Positions 22,537 through 30,273 of a stretch of 39,017 nucleotides of DNA are shown piece by piece. Within the stretch, counting starts at the first letter, position 1. The number at the start of each line of letters is the position of its first letter. Below the pieces are notes generated by a model. The model searched no databases, was not told the DNA's origin, and was given only the letters and a program-made list of their open reading frames with translations. A program made the translations under genes and the position numbers. Source of the DNA: a virus. The stretch spans positions 1-39,017 of the IMG/VR virus record IMGVR_UViG_3300025131_004374. One strand, 5' to 3'.

Positions 22537-22935
22537 TTACGCCTCCCAGGCCGCTTTGAACGCGGCGAACGTGCTGACGTCGTACTTGAGCTGCAACCCG
22601 GCCCACCATGCGGCTTGGTCAATCTCGGCGAGGATCAGGTTGCGGACAGCGTTGCCCACACCGGGGACCGTAACACTGGCCAATCCTGCCTTGTATGCCG
22701 TGATGTTCGCGTAGGGCGTTGGGTCCAGTGCCAGGAGAGCGGCCTGCACCTTGGGAAGAGCAGACCATACGCGGCCAAACCCGCGCACCCGGTCGGAGCC
22801 ATTGAGAACACCACCGATGGCGGCAGCATAAGACAGCCCGTCGTTGTATGCGGTGATGGCCCGCGCCACTGCGGCAGAGACCGGATCGGTGTCGGCGGCG
22901 GATGCGGCTGGAGCTTGGGGGTAGAAACTGCCCAT
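22537..22935 (-). CDS. Unknown tail-region protein
   Basis: A 132-residue Ala-rich, mostly helical protein starting MGSFYPQAPAAS with AVARAITAYNDGLSYAAAIGG. It is unlike the beta-rich neighbours. No catalytic motif is evident. Position suggests a tail-tip role; unconfirmed. Confidence 0.6.
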   Translation of the reverse strand: MGSFYPQAPAASAADTDPVSAAVARAITAYNDGLSYAAAIGGVLNGSDRVRGFGRVWSALPKVQAALLALDPTPYANITAYKAGLASVTVPGVGNAVRNLILAEIDQAAWWAGLQLKYDVSTFAAFKAAWEA

Positions 22936-22943
22936 ATCTCACC

Positions 22944-23345
22944 TCACTTGCTCGAACGGAACTGAAACGAGACCGTCGCCGCGGTGCCACCAGACTCAGC
23001 CTCGAACCTGCCGCGCACCGAATGATACGGGCGGCTCGGTGCGGTCATCGAGTACGTGCCGATGGCGACCTGGGCCGCCGAGTCCACCTCGAAGAAGTTT
23101 GTCCCATCGAGACTGGCCTCGTAGGCAATGGTCACAGAAGTGAACGTCGCGGCGATGGTGTAGGCCACCGAGTGGAGCGTCTTGCCGCCCACCGGCACGG
23201 CCACGGTGAAGCCGGTCGCAGTGAGCTGTGTGGACGCCGGGAACACAGGCACGTCAGCCGCGAGGCTCTGCGGGGTCGTCTTGATGGACCCGGTGGACGA
23301 GTCATACGCTTGTGAGTTGGAACTGCCGCCAATCGCGATAGTCAT
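22944..23345 (-). CDS. Beta-sandwich tail protein
   Basis: A 133-residue beta-rich protein with VTIAYEASLDGTNFFEVD, typical of small virion proteins that present an immunoglobulin- or lectin-like sandwich. It resembles the next two genes in size and composition, so the three may be diverged copies. Function inferred from position. Confidence 0.6.
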   Translation of the reverse strand: MTIAIGGSSNSQAYDSSTGSIKTTPQSLAADVPVFPASTQLTATGFTVAVPVGGKTLHSVAYTIAATFTSVTIAYEASLDGTNFFEVDSAAQVAIGTYSMTAPSRPYHSVRGRFEAESGGTAATVSFQFRSSK

Positions 23346-23355
23346 CTAGTCACCT

Positions 23356-23634
23356 CTACGGCAATGTTTGGTAGTACACGGTCGCAGTGCCACCGGCCGT
23401 GGCCACCATTGAGATCGCCAGCGTACACTGGTCACCGGCCTCGACAGTCATCCAGCCCGGTGAATCGCCACTGGCGGGCGGGATAAACGTGGTTGACTCG
23501 GCCACAGCGGTCTCGCCGAAAGCCACGTAAACCTTCACGCTTCCGGTGTTCTGGAAATGGACGCCTTGGCGGCTCACGTTCTGTGTGAGCTTATCCGCTG
23601 CGGTGCCAGTTACTGCTACGCTTCCGCTGGCCAT
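23356..23634 (-). CDS. Small beta-rich tail protein
   Basis: A 92-residue protein: KLTQNVSRQGVHFQNTGS then VKVYVAFGE, WMTVEAGDQCTLAIS and TATVYYQTLP at the end. This is the pattern of small phage virion proteins whose strands hold a GxxxVYVxxG element. Likely a structural tail or decoration component. Confidence 0.6.
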   Translation of the reverse strand: MASGSVAVTGTAADKLTQNVSRQGVHFQNTGSVKVYVAFGETAVAESTTFIPPASGDSPGWMTVEAGDQCTLAISMVATAGGTATVYYQTLP

Positions 23635-23638
23635 GTGA

Positions 23639-24040
23639 TCACCCCTGTGGTACGTATTCGAGTTTCGCGGGGCTGGCCACGTGGACCGTTCCCACTCCTG
23701 TCGTGGTCAATGTGGCGGACAGCACCATGCGGATGTCCAGCCCGCGTTCTTTCGCCTCTGGGAAGGCGTACCAGAGCTCCAGCACGTTCGCCCCGGTGAC
23801 GGAGATGGACCCGGCGAGATTGTTGTTGGCATCCAGCGTGATCGAGTGCCCCGCCTGTGTGGTGCTCGCGAAGATGGTCGTCCCGTGCCAGAGCCTGAAA
23901 ATGTACGCGCCTGCCGGGTAGTGATTGGTCACTGTGACCGCTGCCGAGATCGTCAAGTCGCGCAGGTCGCCATACCGCCAAAGGTCGTTGGCTTCCAGGC
24001 GGCCGGGGGTCTGATGCTGGGTTATCGCGATGGTACTCAT
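23639..24040 (-). CDS. Beta-rich tail protein
   Basis: A 133-residue protein starting MSTIAITQHQTPG, with alternating strands throughout (AYIFRLWHGTTIFAS, VLELWYAFPEAKERG). No catalytic features. It follows the preceding gene by 1 bp. A structural role in the tail tip is inferred from place and composition. Confidence 0.6.
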   Translation of the reverse strand: MSTIAITQHQTPGRLEANDLWRYGDLRDLTISAAVTVTNHYPAGAYIFRLWHGTTIFASTTQAGHSITLDANNNLAGSISVTGANVLELWYAFPEAKERGLDIRMVLSATLTTTGVGTVHVASPAKLEYVPQG

Positions 24041-24041
24041 T

Positions 24042-24386
24042 TTACCCTATGCCCAAAACGTCAACCGAGGGTCCATTCTCAAGCATGGCGATCTTGCCCC
24101 GCTCTATGATGGCGAGTCTCTGCCGCTTGGCCATGGCGCCACACAGGGCGCCTGCTGCGACCGCTGTGTTGATGGCATCGGCAAGCATGATACCGAACTC
24201 GTCGCCCGCGTCTCCCATGGCCTCGTATGCGGCGGCGAACGCCTCGACCAGTGCCGAGTCCTCTGCATCTGAACAACCGCACGGGCGGTGCTCGGGCATG
24301 CCGGTCATGGGGCCGCCGGGTTGCGGAGGCGCGCCCTTGGGGCCGCCGTGACCAAATCCACCCACTCCCATAAACTCTGGCATCAT
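24042..24386 (-). CDS. Unknown tail-region protein, Gly/Pro-rich start
   Basis: A 114-residue protein: a flexible Gly/Pro/Met-rich first 30 residues, CGCSDAEDSALVEAF, then a helical Ala-rich part and AMAKRQRLAIIERGKI. The ATGA overlap with the upstream gene fixes the start. Unknown role. Confidence 0.6.
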   Translation of the reverse strand: MMPEFMGVGGFGHGGPKGAPPQPGGPMTGMPEHRPCGCSDAEDSALVEAFAAAYEAMGDAGDEFGIMLADAINTAVAAGALCGAMAKRQRLAIIERGKIAMLENGPSVDVLGIG

Positions 24387-25021
24387 GGTCCGACGTCCGT
24401 TCCTGAGATCCCTATCCGGTCTGGGAAAAACGCCTTGGTCTTGAACTTGTCGGCCTCGGCCTTGGAATTGTGTGGTCCAGACGTGAACGCGAAGCTCGTG
24501 ATCTGTACCGGCTTGGACCCGTAGCCCGTGGCCGTGATGCTGCACACGCTCGTGTTGCTCACCAGTAAACGATCAGAACTCAGGTCTCCGTCTACGAAGA
24601 GCCAGCCGTTGGCTGTCGCTGGAAAACCTGTGTTGTCCACCAACGTGCTGGTGATAAAAATGAACTGAACCGTCTGGAGTTCGCTTTCCACGAGGCAATA
24701 CCGTCGAGGCAGTTTCGATGTCAACTCGCCCGGTTCCCCGTCGCAATTGGGATACATGGCTCCCCAACGCCGGATGGTCAACCATTGCTCGTCAACGAAG
24801 TAAAAAAATGGCCACTCATACGGGCGCACCCAGTCGATGCGCTCGAAGATGGGGCACGGGTTGATCGATAGGTTGATGCCTGCCCGGTTGTGCGCCGATG
24901 CGTTGCCGTCGTTCCAGCCGAGACCGGCCGCGAGCGTAAACAGCCGCTCCATTCTGCTACTGTGAACCGTGAACAGCGGTCCCTTCTGCTTGTAGAGCTT
25001 CAGGTGCGCGCCTGGGTTCAT
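24383..25021 (-). CDS. Unknown tail-tip protein
   Basis: A 212-residue protein starting MNPGAHLKLYKQKG, rich in aromatic and beta-strand segments (WPFFYFVDEQWLTIRRWG). It has Cys in INPCPIF, YPNCDG and RRYCLV. ATGA overlap upstream sets the start. It is the longest of the proteins between the tape measure and the LamG protein; the place corresponds to lambda tip proteins, but no similarity is recognised. Confidence 0.6.
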   Translation of the reverse strand: MNPGAHLKLYKQKGPLFTVHSSRMERLFTLAAGLGWNDGNASAHNRAGINLSINPCPIFERIDWVRPYEWPFFYFVDEQWLTIRRWGAMYPNCDGEPGELTSKLPRRYCLVESELQTVQFIFITSTLVDNTGFPATANGWLFVDGDLSSDRLLVSNTSVCSITATGYGSKPVQITSFAFTSGPHNSKAEADKFKTKAFFPDRIGISGTDVGP

Positions 25022-25227
25022 GTGGCCACCGCAGACACTACAGCGTCCAGATCGAGCGATAGGTTGATGCCATTGTCGTTGTATGCCACGGAGCCAAGCC
25101 CATCGGAAAACTGGATGTTCCCGATCCACCGCATGAGTTGGTTGAGCACGTCACCGCGGACCCAGATGCGGCCCTCCTCGTCCTCCCGGTAGTAGTTCTT
25201 GAACTTGGTGGAGTTGGATGTGCTCAT
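25018..25227 (-). CDS. Small tail protein
   Basis: A 69-residue protein (EDEEGRIWVRGDVLNQLMRW) coupled by 4-bp overlaps on both sides. It is predicted to be mixed helix and strand. Unknown role in the tail tip. Confidence 0.6.
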   Translation of the reverse strand: MSTSNSTKFKNYYREDEEGRIWVRGDVLNQLMRWIGNIQFSDGLGSVAYNDNGINLSLDLDAVVSAVAT

Positions 25228-25595
25228 ACCACCGTGCTCGTTATAGCGATCCAGTCAGCCGAAATAATGGTCCAGGTGCCTTCCTGCCGAGTCGTGCCAT
25301 TGTTGTTGTCACTGAACGTATTGCTGTCGTTGCGCGCGGAGGCGCCCGAGTTCGCGTCGAGCGATGTGGTTCCACCGAACCGGATATCGGGAATGACGGT
25401 GGCGGTTATACTCAAGTTGGTACTGTCACAGGAACTTGACGCAAGGTCACGGAACGCCGTCAGCGTGTTGGTGATGCGAAAAAACTCCAGCGCCCCGGTC
25501 CCAAGGTTGGTGAAGTCCCAGCGGTACTCCCTGGATTCCTGCCAAGAAGTCCGATACCAGATGCCGTTGGCAATGTCTGGAAACCCGATACTCAT
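25224..25595 (-). CDS. Unknown beta-rich tail protein
   Basis: A 123-residue protein directly after the tape measure gene; strands with Thr/Ser/Asn-rich loops (SASARN-type low complexity near the end). In lambda-like order this is the place of a distal-tail or gpM-like protein, but no clear similarity is seen. Confidence 0.6.
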   Translation of the reverse strand: MSIGFPDIANGIWYRTSWQESREYRWDFTNLGTGALEFFRITNTLTAFRDLASSSCDSTNLSITATVIPDIRFGGTTSLDANSGASARNDSNTFSDNNNGTTRQEGTWTIISADWIAITSTVV

Positions 25596-25596
25596 A

Positions 25597-27111
25597 TCAC
25601 TCCCCAGATCCGTCAGGAACCTTCTTGTTCAGTTCCTTGATATTGCGCTTGATGCTCTCAAGCTCTCCCCACAGATCCGTCGCGGTCTTCGTCTTGCCCG
25701 CCTGCTCGCCTATTGCTCCCAGACGGTTTATCTCGCCACCTAGTTGGTTGCTCCTCCCGCGCAGAAAGTCGAGGCGCCTGAGTCGGCTCCGTCCTGACTT
25801 GCTGAAGTCTGAGAGCTTGGCCTTGCCCTGGAGCAGGTCTGAGAAATCTTCCTGGAAACGGGTATCCTGGCGCCGACGTCGGCGCAGACGCTTGCGCATG
25901 TCCTTTGAGGATGCCAGTTCCACGAACGAGCCAGTGAACTCGACATCGCCGGTGAGGGCGGCGACCTCCTGGGCTGCGGAATCCTTGAGCTTCTGGAGGT
26001 AGTCTTTCCGGTTCTCCAGCTTCTCCATGTTGATCTGGAACTCTGTGTCCTTTTCCTTCTGCTTCGCCTTCGTGAGATCAGCGATGATCTGGTTTTCCGC
26101 GACCATTCTTTTGGCGAACGCCACCCCGAGTTGTGCCTGGGCGGCCTCGTCTGCCGCGATGGCCTTATTGATCTCGTCTTGAAGCGCCTGCCCGCGCTTC
26201 GCTATCGCCTCGCGTTCCCGGCTGCCATCCTTGAACTGGCGAAGTGCCTTGTACCGCTGGCGTTCCGCTTCCAGGTCGTCCGTGCGGCGTTTCTCCTGGG
26301 TCTTGCCGACAGTGGCACCATGCACCACCTTCACAGCCGCCCCGAACGGTCCCAGTGCGGCCAGCTTGGCGACCTCCTTGAGCCCTTGGATGAGCGGACC
26401 CAGATCCCCCTGGGCGACAGCGGTCCAGAATCCCAGGATGTTGCCGGTGCCCACTACGAGTTGTGCGCCGACTTGCGCGATGACGTCCTTGGCTTTGGCC
26501 AGATCCTTAACGGTCTCGTCGCCAAGGATCAAGCCGAGACGCTTGGCTTCGGCTGCAAACCAATCCAGCCCCTCAGCGCCCGCTGACAGCATGGGCAGCA
26601 ACTCGCGGCCAGCCCGACCGAACAGCCGCTGTGCAACGCCAGCCTTCTCGGTGCTATTGGTCATGGTGGACATCGTCGCAGCGATCTCGCGCCATAACTG
26701 GATCAACGGCTTCAGTTCGCCGTTCTGGTCTTTGACTTGGATGCCAAGGATCTGGAACGCCTCGGCCATCTCTCCGGTGCCATCGGATGCGGTAAGAGCA
26801 TTGCGGGAGAGGTTCGCAAACCCGCGCTCTACGGCGTCGAAGCTCGCCTTGCTCTGCTCTGCCTGGAACCGTAAGCCCTGCAACGCTTCGGCGCTAACGC
26901 CGGTCTTCAGGGTAGCCTCGTCAATCTCGTCAGCATAGTCGATAGCCTGCTTGGCGAGTGCAGTAAACCCGCCACCGACGCCGGTGAGACCGATAGCGGA
27001 GATGTTCTTGACAAGCGCGGCAGTGGTCTTCTTGACATCCCGCGCGGCACGGCGGAAGTCGGTCGAGTCTCCCGTAAACCGCGCTCTGAGTTCGTTACGC
27101 AGGATTGCCAT
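25597..27111 (-). CDS. Tape measure protein
   Basis: A 504-residue protein setting tail length. The N-terminal half has the typical Ala/Gly-rich start (DFRRAARDVKKTTAALVKN, then GVGGGFTALAKQAIDYADEI) and hydrophobic segments (GNILGFWTAVAQGDLGPL). The C-terminal half is long charged helix with coiled-coil character (KAKQKEKDTEFQINMEKLEN). It follows the frameshifted chaperone. With the rule of about 0.15 nm per residue, a tail of roughly 75 nm is expected. Start MAILRNELRA is 16 bp inside the end of the chaperone extension. Confidence 0.88.
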   Translation of the reverse strand: MAILRNELRARFTGDSTDFRRAARDVKKTTAALVKNISAIGLTGVGGGFTALAKQAIDYADEIDEATLKTGVSAEALQGLRFQAEQSKASFDAVERGFANLSRNALTASDGTGEMAEAFQILGIQVKDQNGELKPLIQLWREIAATMSTMTNSTEKAGVAQRLFGRAGRELLPMLSAGAEGLDWFAAEAKRLGLILGDETVKDLAKAKDVIAQVGAQLVVGTGNILGFWTAVAQGDLGPLIQGLKEVAKLAALGPFGAAVKVVHGATVGKTQEKRRTDDLEAERQRYKALRQFKDGSREREAIAKRGQALQDEINKAIAADEAAQAQLGVAFAKRMVAENQIIADLTKAKQKEKDTEFQINMEKLENRKDYLQKLKDSAAQEVAALTGDVEFTGSFVELASSKDMRKRLRRRRRQDTRFQEDFSDLLQGKAKLSDFSKSGRSRLRRLDFLRGRSNQLGGEINRLGAIGEQAGKTKTATDLWGELESIKRNIKELNKKVPDGSGE

Positions 27112-27912
27112 CGTGGGCCTTAAGCTCGGTAAACGCCGTCTCAAAATCCAGCGGGCGTTCGACGTTCTTCACGCCGCTGTTCGCGGCAGCACGGGCGGCT
27201 ATTTGACCGACCATGGCCAAAGGGAGCTCCCACACGATTTCAAGCGGCTTGTAAGGCGTGACAGACGAGACGGTCGCGACCACCTTGCCCAGCCATTCTC
27301 CGTCGAAGGTTCTTCCGCTGGTTTTTTTTTGAGCCCGCCGGTCTTGGGGATCATGGCGAATCCATACAGGCTCTTGTCCAGAACCTCGCGAATCTCGTGG
27401 GCCACGGCCTCGGCATCGTATGGCGGCAGTTGCCGGCCGAACGTGGTGATGGCCGTTCGCAGTCGCGCCATGCCCTTGCCCGCCTTCTGCCGAGCTTCGA
27501 GCCACACGGCCAGGTGATCGGGGTCGTTGAGGCTTACCGCAATCACCTCGTCCAGTGACTCGCGGGCGAGGATCGCGTCATAGGCGGTGGTAAGATCGTC
27601 AGGACCGCAGTGTAGAATGTACAGCGCCACCTCGACGTCTGCGCGTCTCACGTCCTCGGTTTCGAGCAAGTCTGGACAAAACAACTCAAACAACACCAAG
27701 TCCGAGCATGTCAACGTGGGGATCGTGACCTTGCCAACTTCGCGAATGGACCCCAGCGCGAGGAGAGTCTCCCGGTCCATCTCGTTGTCTGTCTGGACGG
27801 TGGACACATCCATCATCGTGGGAACGGGTCCAGACGCAGAAGGCTCGCCTTCGGGCGCAATGTCCGAGACGAGCTTGGCGTCGTTCTGGAGTTCGGCAAT
27901 GTCCTCTGGCAT
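27095..27912 (-). CDS. Tail assembly chaperone, frameshifted long form (gpGT-like)
   Basis: A -1 shift at the A9 run gives 197 residues of the short form followed by 75 residues in the other frame (TSGRTFDGEWLGKVVATVSS and on), total about 272. The extension is well formed: strands and helices with normal composition, ending LKAHDGNPA just inside the tape measure start. This mirrors lambda gpGT. The coordinates cover both frames, so a simple translation of the interval will not work. Confidence 0.75.
27199..27912 (-). CDS. Tail assembly chaperone, short form (gpG-like)
   Basis: A 237-residue protein, mostly helical and acidic, starting MPEDIAELQNDAKL with GAGGGGAC before it. The domain ends at about residue 197 (FAMIPKTGGLKKK); the rest to the stop is low complexity (Ser/Arg/Trp) and reads like the unshifted tail. 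It lies between the tail tube genes and the tape measure, the place of lambda gpG, which guides tape measure assembly and is absent from the virion. Confidence 0.8.
   Translation of the reverse strand: MPEDIAELQNDAKLVSDIAPEGEPSASGPVPTMMDVSTVQTDNEMDRETLLALGSIREVGKVTIPTLTCSDLVLFELFCPDLLETEDVRRADVEVALYILHCGPDDLTTAYDAILARESLDEVIAVSLNDPDHLAVWLEARQKAGKGMARLRTAITTFGRQLPPYDAEAVAHEIREVLDKSLYGFAMIPKTGGLKKKPAEEPSTENGWARWSRPSRLSRLTSRLKSCGSSLWPWSVK
27322..27330 (-). other. Slippery A9 site for -1 frameshift
   Basis: On the minus strand CTC is followed by nine A and then CCA. In the starting frame it reads Leu-Lys-Lys-Lys-Pro; after a -1 slip it reads Leu-Lys-Lys-Lys-Thr and enters the long extension frame. 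Runs of A are efficient slip sites in bacteria. Confidence 0.75.
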
Positions 27913-27925
27913 GTCGTCCCCTCGA

Positions 27926-28273
27926 TTATGGCACTGTGTTGGTGATCCAGGTTTGTACGCTGATCGTCGCGCGCTTGTACTCGGTGTTGGATTCATTGCG
28001 GGCCACGCTCAACACCAGAGAGTTGACCGCCGTGGCGGATATGCTGATGGCGAGCTCGGTGCCTGCAACTGGAAGCGCGGTCTCGGTGTCTAGGACCACC
28101 TCCTGGCTTGCCTCGACGGAGAGATTGTACGCTGCGACTGCCGCCACATCGCCATTTGCGTCACGTGCCTCTGCGACCTCGACTGACTCGTTTTCGGTGA
28201 GCGATTGGGTGAGCCCGTAGGTGGTGGCCGCGGCGCCGATGTAGCTTGACACACCATGTTGATACGTTGCCAT
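27926..28273 (-). CDS. Tail tube-like protein, copy 2
   Basis: A 115-residue beta-rich protein (MATYQHGVSSYIGAAATTYG ... TENESVEVAEARDA). About two thirds of positions equal those of the adjacent gene at 28283-28630, so it is a tandem duplicate. The place between the tail terminator and the chaperone is that of the major tail protein (lambda gpV). The shared TENESVEVAEARDA segment resembles the hub strand region of small tail tube proteins. Confidence 0.72.
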   Translation of the reverse strand: MATYQHGVSSYIGAAATTYGLTQSLTENESVEVAEARDANGDVAAVAAYNLSVEASQEVVLDTETALPVAGTELAISISATAVNSLVLSVARNESNTEYKRATISVQTWITNTVP

Positions 28274-28282
28274 TGCGACCTC

Positions 28283-28630
28283 CTATGCCGGGATCGTGTT
28301 GGTGATCCATGCCTGACTCGATATGGTCAGACGTTTGTACTCGGTATTGCTCTCGTTCCTGGAGACACTGGTGACCAGCGTACTGCCGGTGTTGGACGCG
28401 GAGACCGAGAGCGTTGCCCCCGCTGCCGGCGGCGTTGCGGTGATGTCGAGGACCACCTCCTGGGAGAACTCGGCATTCAGATTGTAACTGGTCACCGCGG
28501 CCACGTCCCCGTCTGCATCCCGTGCCTCGGCAACTTCGACAGACTCGTTCTCGGTAAACGACTGCATCAGGCCATAGGTGGTGGCCGCAGCGCCAATGAA
28601 GCTTGTGATTCCGTGCTGATATGTGGCCAT
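28283..28630 (-). CDS. Tail tube-like protein, copy 1
   Basis: A 115-residue paralogue of the gene at 27926-28273, with near-identical ends (MATYQHGITSFIGAAATTYG and NESNTEYKRLTISSQAWITN). Differences cluster in the middle, around residues 60-90, where surface loops would be expected. Only one copy is normally needed to build a tube, so one may be a minor tube or a tail decoration protein. Confidence 0.72.
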   Translation of the reverse strand: MATYQHGITSFIGAAATTYGLMQSFTENESVEVAEARDADGDVAAVTSYNLNAEFSQEVVLDITATPPAAGATLSVSASNTGSTLVTSVSRNESNTEYKRLTISSQAWITNTIPA

Positions 28631-28642
28631 GGTTGGCGCCTC

Positions 28643-29089
28643 CTAATTGCGGTAGCAGAAACAGGTCAGGTCCACCGCGGTCTCTACTTCGTTGTCCTGC
28701 GAGTCGTCGTCGGTAATGACGCCGATGTGGATGTCCGACACGGTGTAGCGGCTCCCCACCTCGGCGTCAATCTTGGCCAGTGCCGCGGCTGTGCGCAGGT
28801 TGGCAATGACAGCCTCGCCCATCTCCTGAGAGTGCATGCCGACTGGGTCTCGGTCGATGCTGGTCAGGCAGGACACGCGCATGGTGATGTTCTGGAGCGC
28901 CGCCGAACCGTCGTCACCAGAGTCGGGTGCGATGTCCGCCGGCTGCACCACCACCGCGTGTGGGGCCTGGTTGCCGGGCGCGTCATGAAACGACAGGACG
29001 GATGCGTGGGAGAGCTGACTGTCTAGCGCCAGGCGCCGAACGAATGCGTCCGTGAGCAGAGACTGTAGAGATTTGTTCAGCTTCGCCAT
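28643..29089 (-). CDS. Tail terminator-like protein (gpU-like)
   Basis: A 148-residue protein: NKSLQSLLTDAFVRRLA helix, then ITMRVSCLTSIDRDPVG, AVIANLRTAAAL and ETAVDLTCFCYRN. The alpha/beta order and position between a gp10-like protein and the tail tube match the tail terminator that caps the tube on the head side. It overlaps its upstream neighbour by 13 bp. Confidence 0.65.
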   Translation of the reverse strand: MAKLNKSLQSLLTDAFVRRLALDSQLSHASVLSFHDAPGNQAPHAVVVQPADIAPDSGDDGSAALQNITMRVSCLTSIDRDPVGMHSQEMGEAVIANLRTAAALAKIDAEVGSRYTVSDIHIGVITDDDSQDNEVETAVDLTCFCYRN

Positions 29090-29847
29090 GTGCGGTTGCG
29101 CTTGTCTCGCATATTCTCGATGCTCTTGACCATGCGGAGGTTGACGGCCCTGAGTGCGCCGGGCATGATCTCGGCTTCATACTTGTTGGCGAACGGGATC
29201 TGGTTGGCGATCTCTCGCCATGGCTTCCACTCTGATCCGCCCTTGTCGGAGTCCGAATACTTGAGCTCGCCTTTGGTGGTGCCGCCGCTCACCGTTCGCT
29301 TTGGGGGCTTGCCGAGTCTGCGAAGAACGCCGACCCATCCCGAGCGAAGAAACCCACGGCCCGGGGTTTGGATCTTCGTGTTTTTCCATACCGGGGAAAC
29401 AAACTCCTTGCCAGACTTGATCAGCCCCCGGTCGTGTGCGTTCTGCATGGACAACGGGACCGGCTTGTCGGTGATGGAACCATCGCGGCGCGTGACGTGT
29501 GCCCACACGGGTTTGACGAGCTTGGACCGTTTCCGCCAGTTGTTCCACGCGCGCGGCTTCAGGCTCCGTCGTTCATTCTGGTTCAGCTTGCGCTCGACGG
29601 TTTTCGGAGCGACCCGCGTCCGTCCCTTCGGGCGCCCTTTGCCACGCGGTGAGACGCCCTTGCCTTTCATGGCCTCGAAGGCGAAGTCACGGGCCGCGTT
29701 CTTGATCACGAGCTCTTGATCTCGGTTGGTTTCCTTTGCCATCAGGACCACAAGATCCTGAAAAGCCTTGACGTCACGGGGGTCGATCTCCACGCCAAAC
29801 GACTTGGCAGATCCCCCCGTAACGCCGGTGTTTCTGGCAACAGCCAT
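29077..29847 (-). CDS. Minor tail/head-tail completion protein (gpZ/HK97 gp10-like)
   Basis: A 256-residue basic protein starting MAVARNTGVTGGSAKSF. It opens with a helical region typical of gpZ/gp10-like completion proteins (DVKAFQDLVVLMAKE), contains a basic stretch (RGKGRPKGRTRVAPKTVERK), and ends with an SEWKPWREIANQIP ... MRDKRNRTW helix. Position matches lambda gpZ. The basic insert is larger than in the short family members. Confidence 0.62.
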   Translation of the reverse strand: MAVARNTGVTGGSAKSFGVEIDPRDVKAFQDLVVLMAKETNRDQELVIKNAARDFAFEAMKGKGVSPRGKGRPKGRTRVAPKTVERKLNQNERRSLKPRAWNNWRKRSKLVKPVWAHVTRRDGSITDKPVPLSMQNAHDRGLIKSGKEFVSPVWKNTKIQTPGRGFLRSGWVGVLRRLGKPPKRTVSGGTTKGELKYSDSDKGGSEWKPWREIANQIPFANKYEAEIMPGALRAVNLRMVKSIENMRDKRNRTWRS

Positions 29848-30237
29848 CTAGTACTGCTTCACCCCGATCATGGACACGGACGAGGATATCCCACCGTCCG
29901 CGGTGAAAATCGTGGTCGCCGTGATGGTCAGCGTGGCAGTGACGTACCGATTCATCTTCCGCGTGTCGAGCCTGATGAGCTCGTCAGCCGCGGCGTTGCC
30001 AACGCTGGTGAACCCGCCCCCGGTCACGTCTGCGAACGTGGTGCCGGCCGCGGAGTCCTGAATGGCAAAGGCGAGTGCTTCCTTGCCGTCGGTCCCCGTA
30101 GCGCCCTGGCTGACCAGGTGAAAAGCTACCTCACCTGTGTACCCTTTCAGGTCCACGCGCGAGCCGGTGGCAGTGAGGCTGTAGCCAGTTGCGGGGAGGC
30201 AGGTTTCGGATACTGCATTGAGTCCCGGTGCGATCAT
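29848..30237 (-). CDS. Small virion protein, possible capsid decoration or head-tail joining
   Basis: A 129-residue beta-rich protein immediately after the capsid gene (MIAPGLNAVSETC ... GGGFTSVGNAAADELIRLDT). Its ALAFAIQDSAAGTTFADV and NRYVTATLTITA strands are typical of small phage head-region proteins. Decoration or joining is inferred from its place; the family is not certain. Confidence 0.6.
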   Translation of the reverse strand: MIAPGLNAVSETCLPATGYSLTATGSRVDLKGYTGEVAFHLVSQGATGTDGKEALAFAIQDSAAGTTFADVTGGGFTSVGNAAADELIRLDTRKMNRYVTATLTITATTIFTADGGISSSVSMIGVKQY

Positions 30238-30273
30238 GTTATGGGTCTCCCATGTTGGGTCTGTTGTGAGTGC

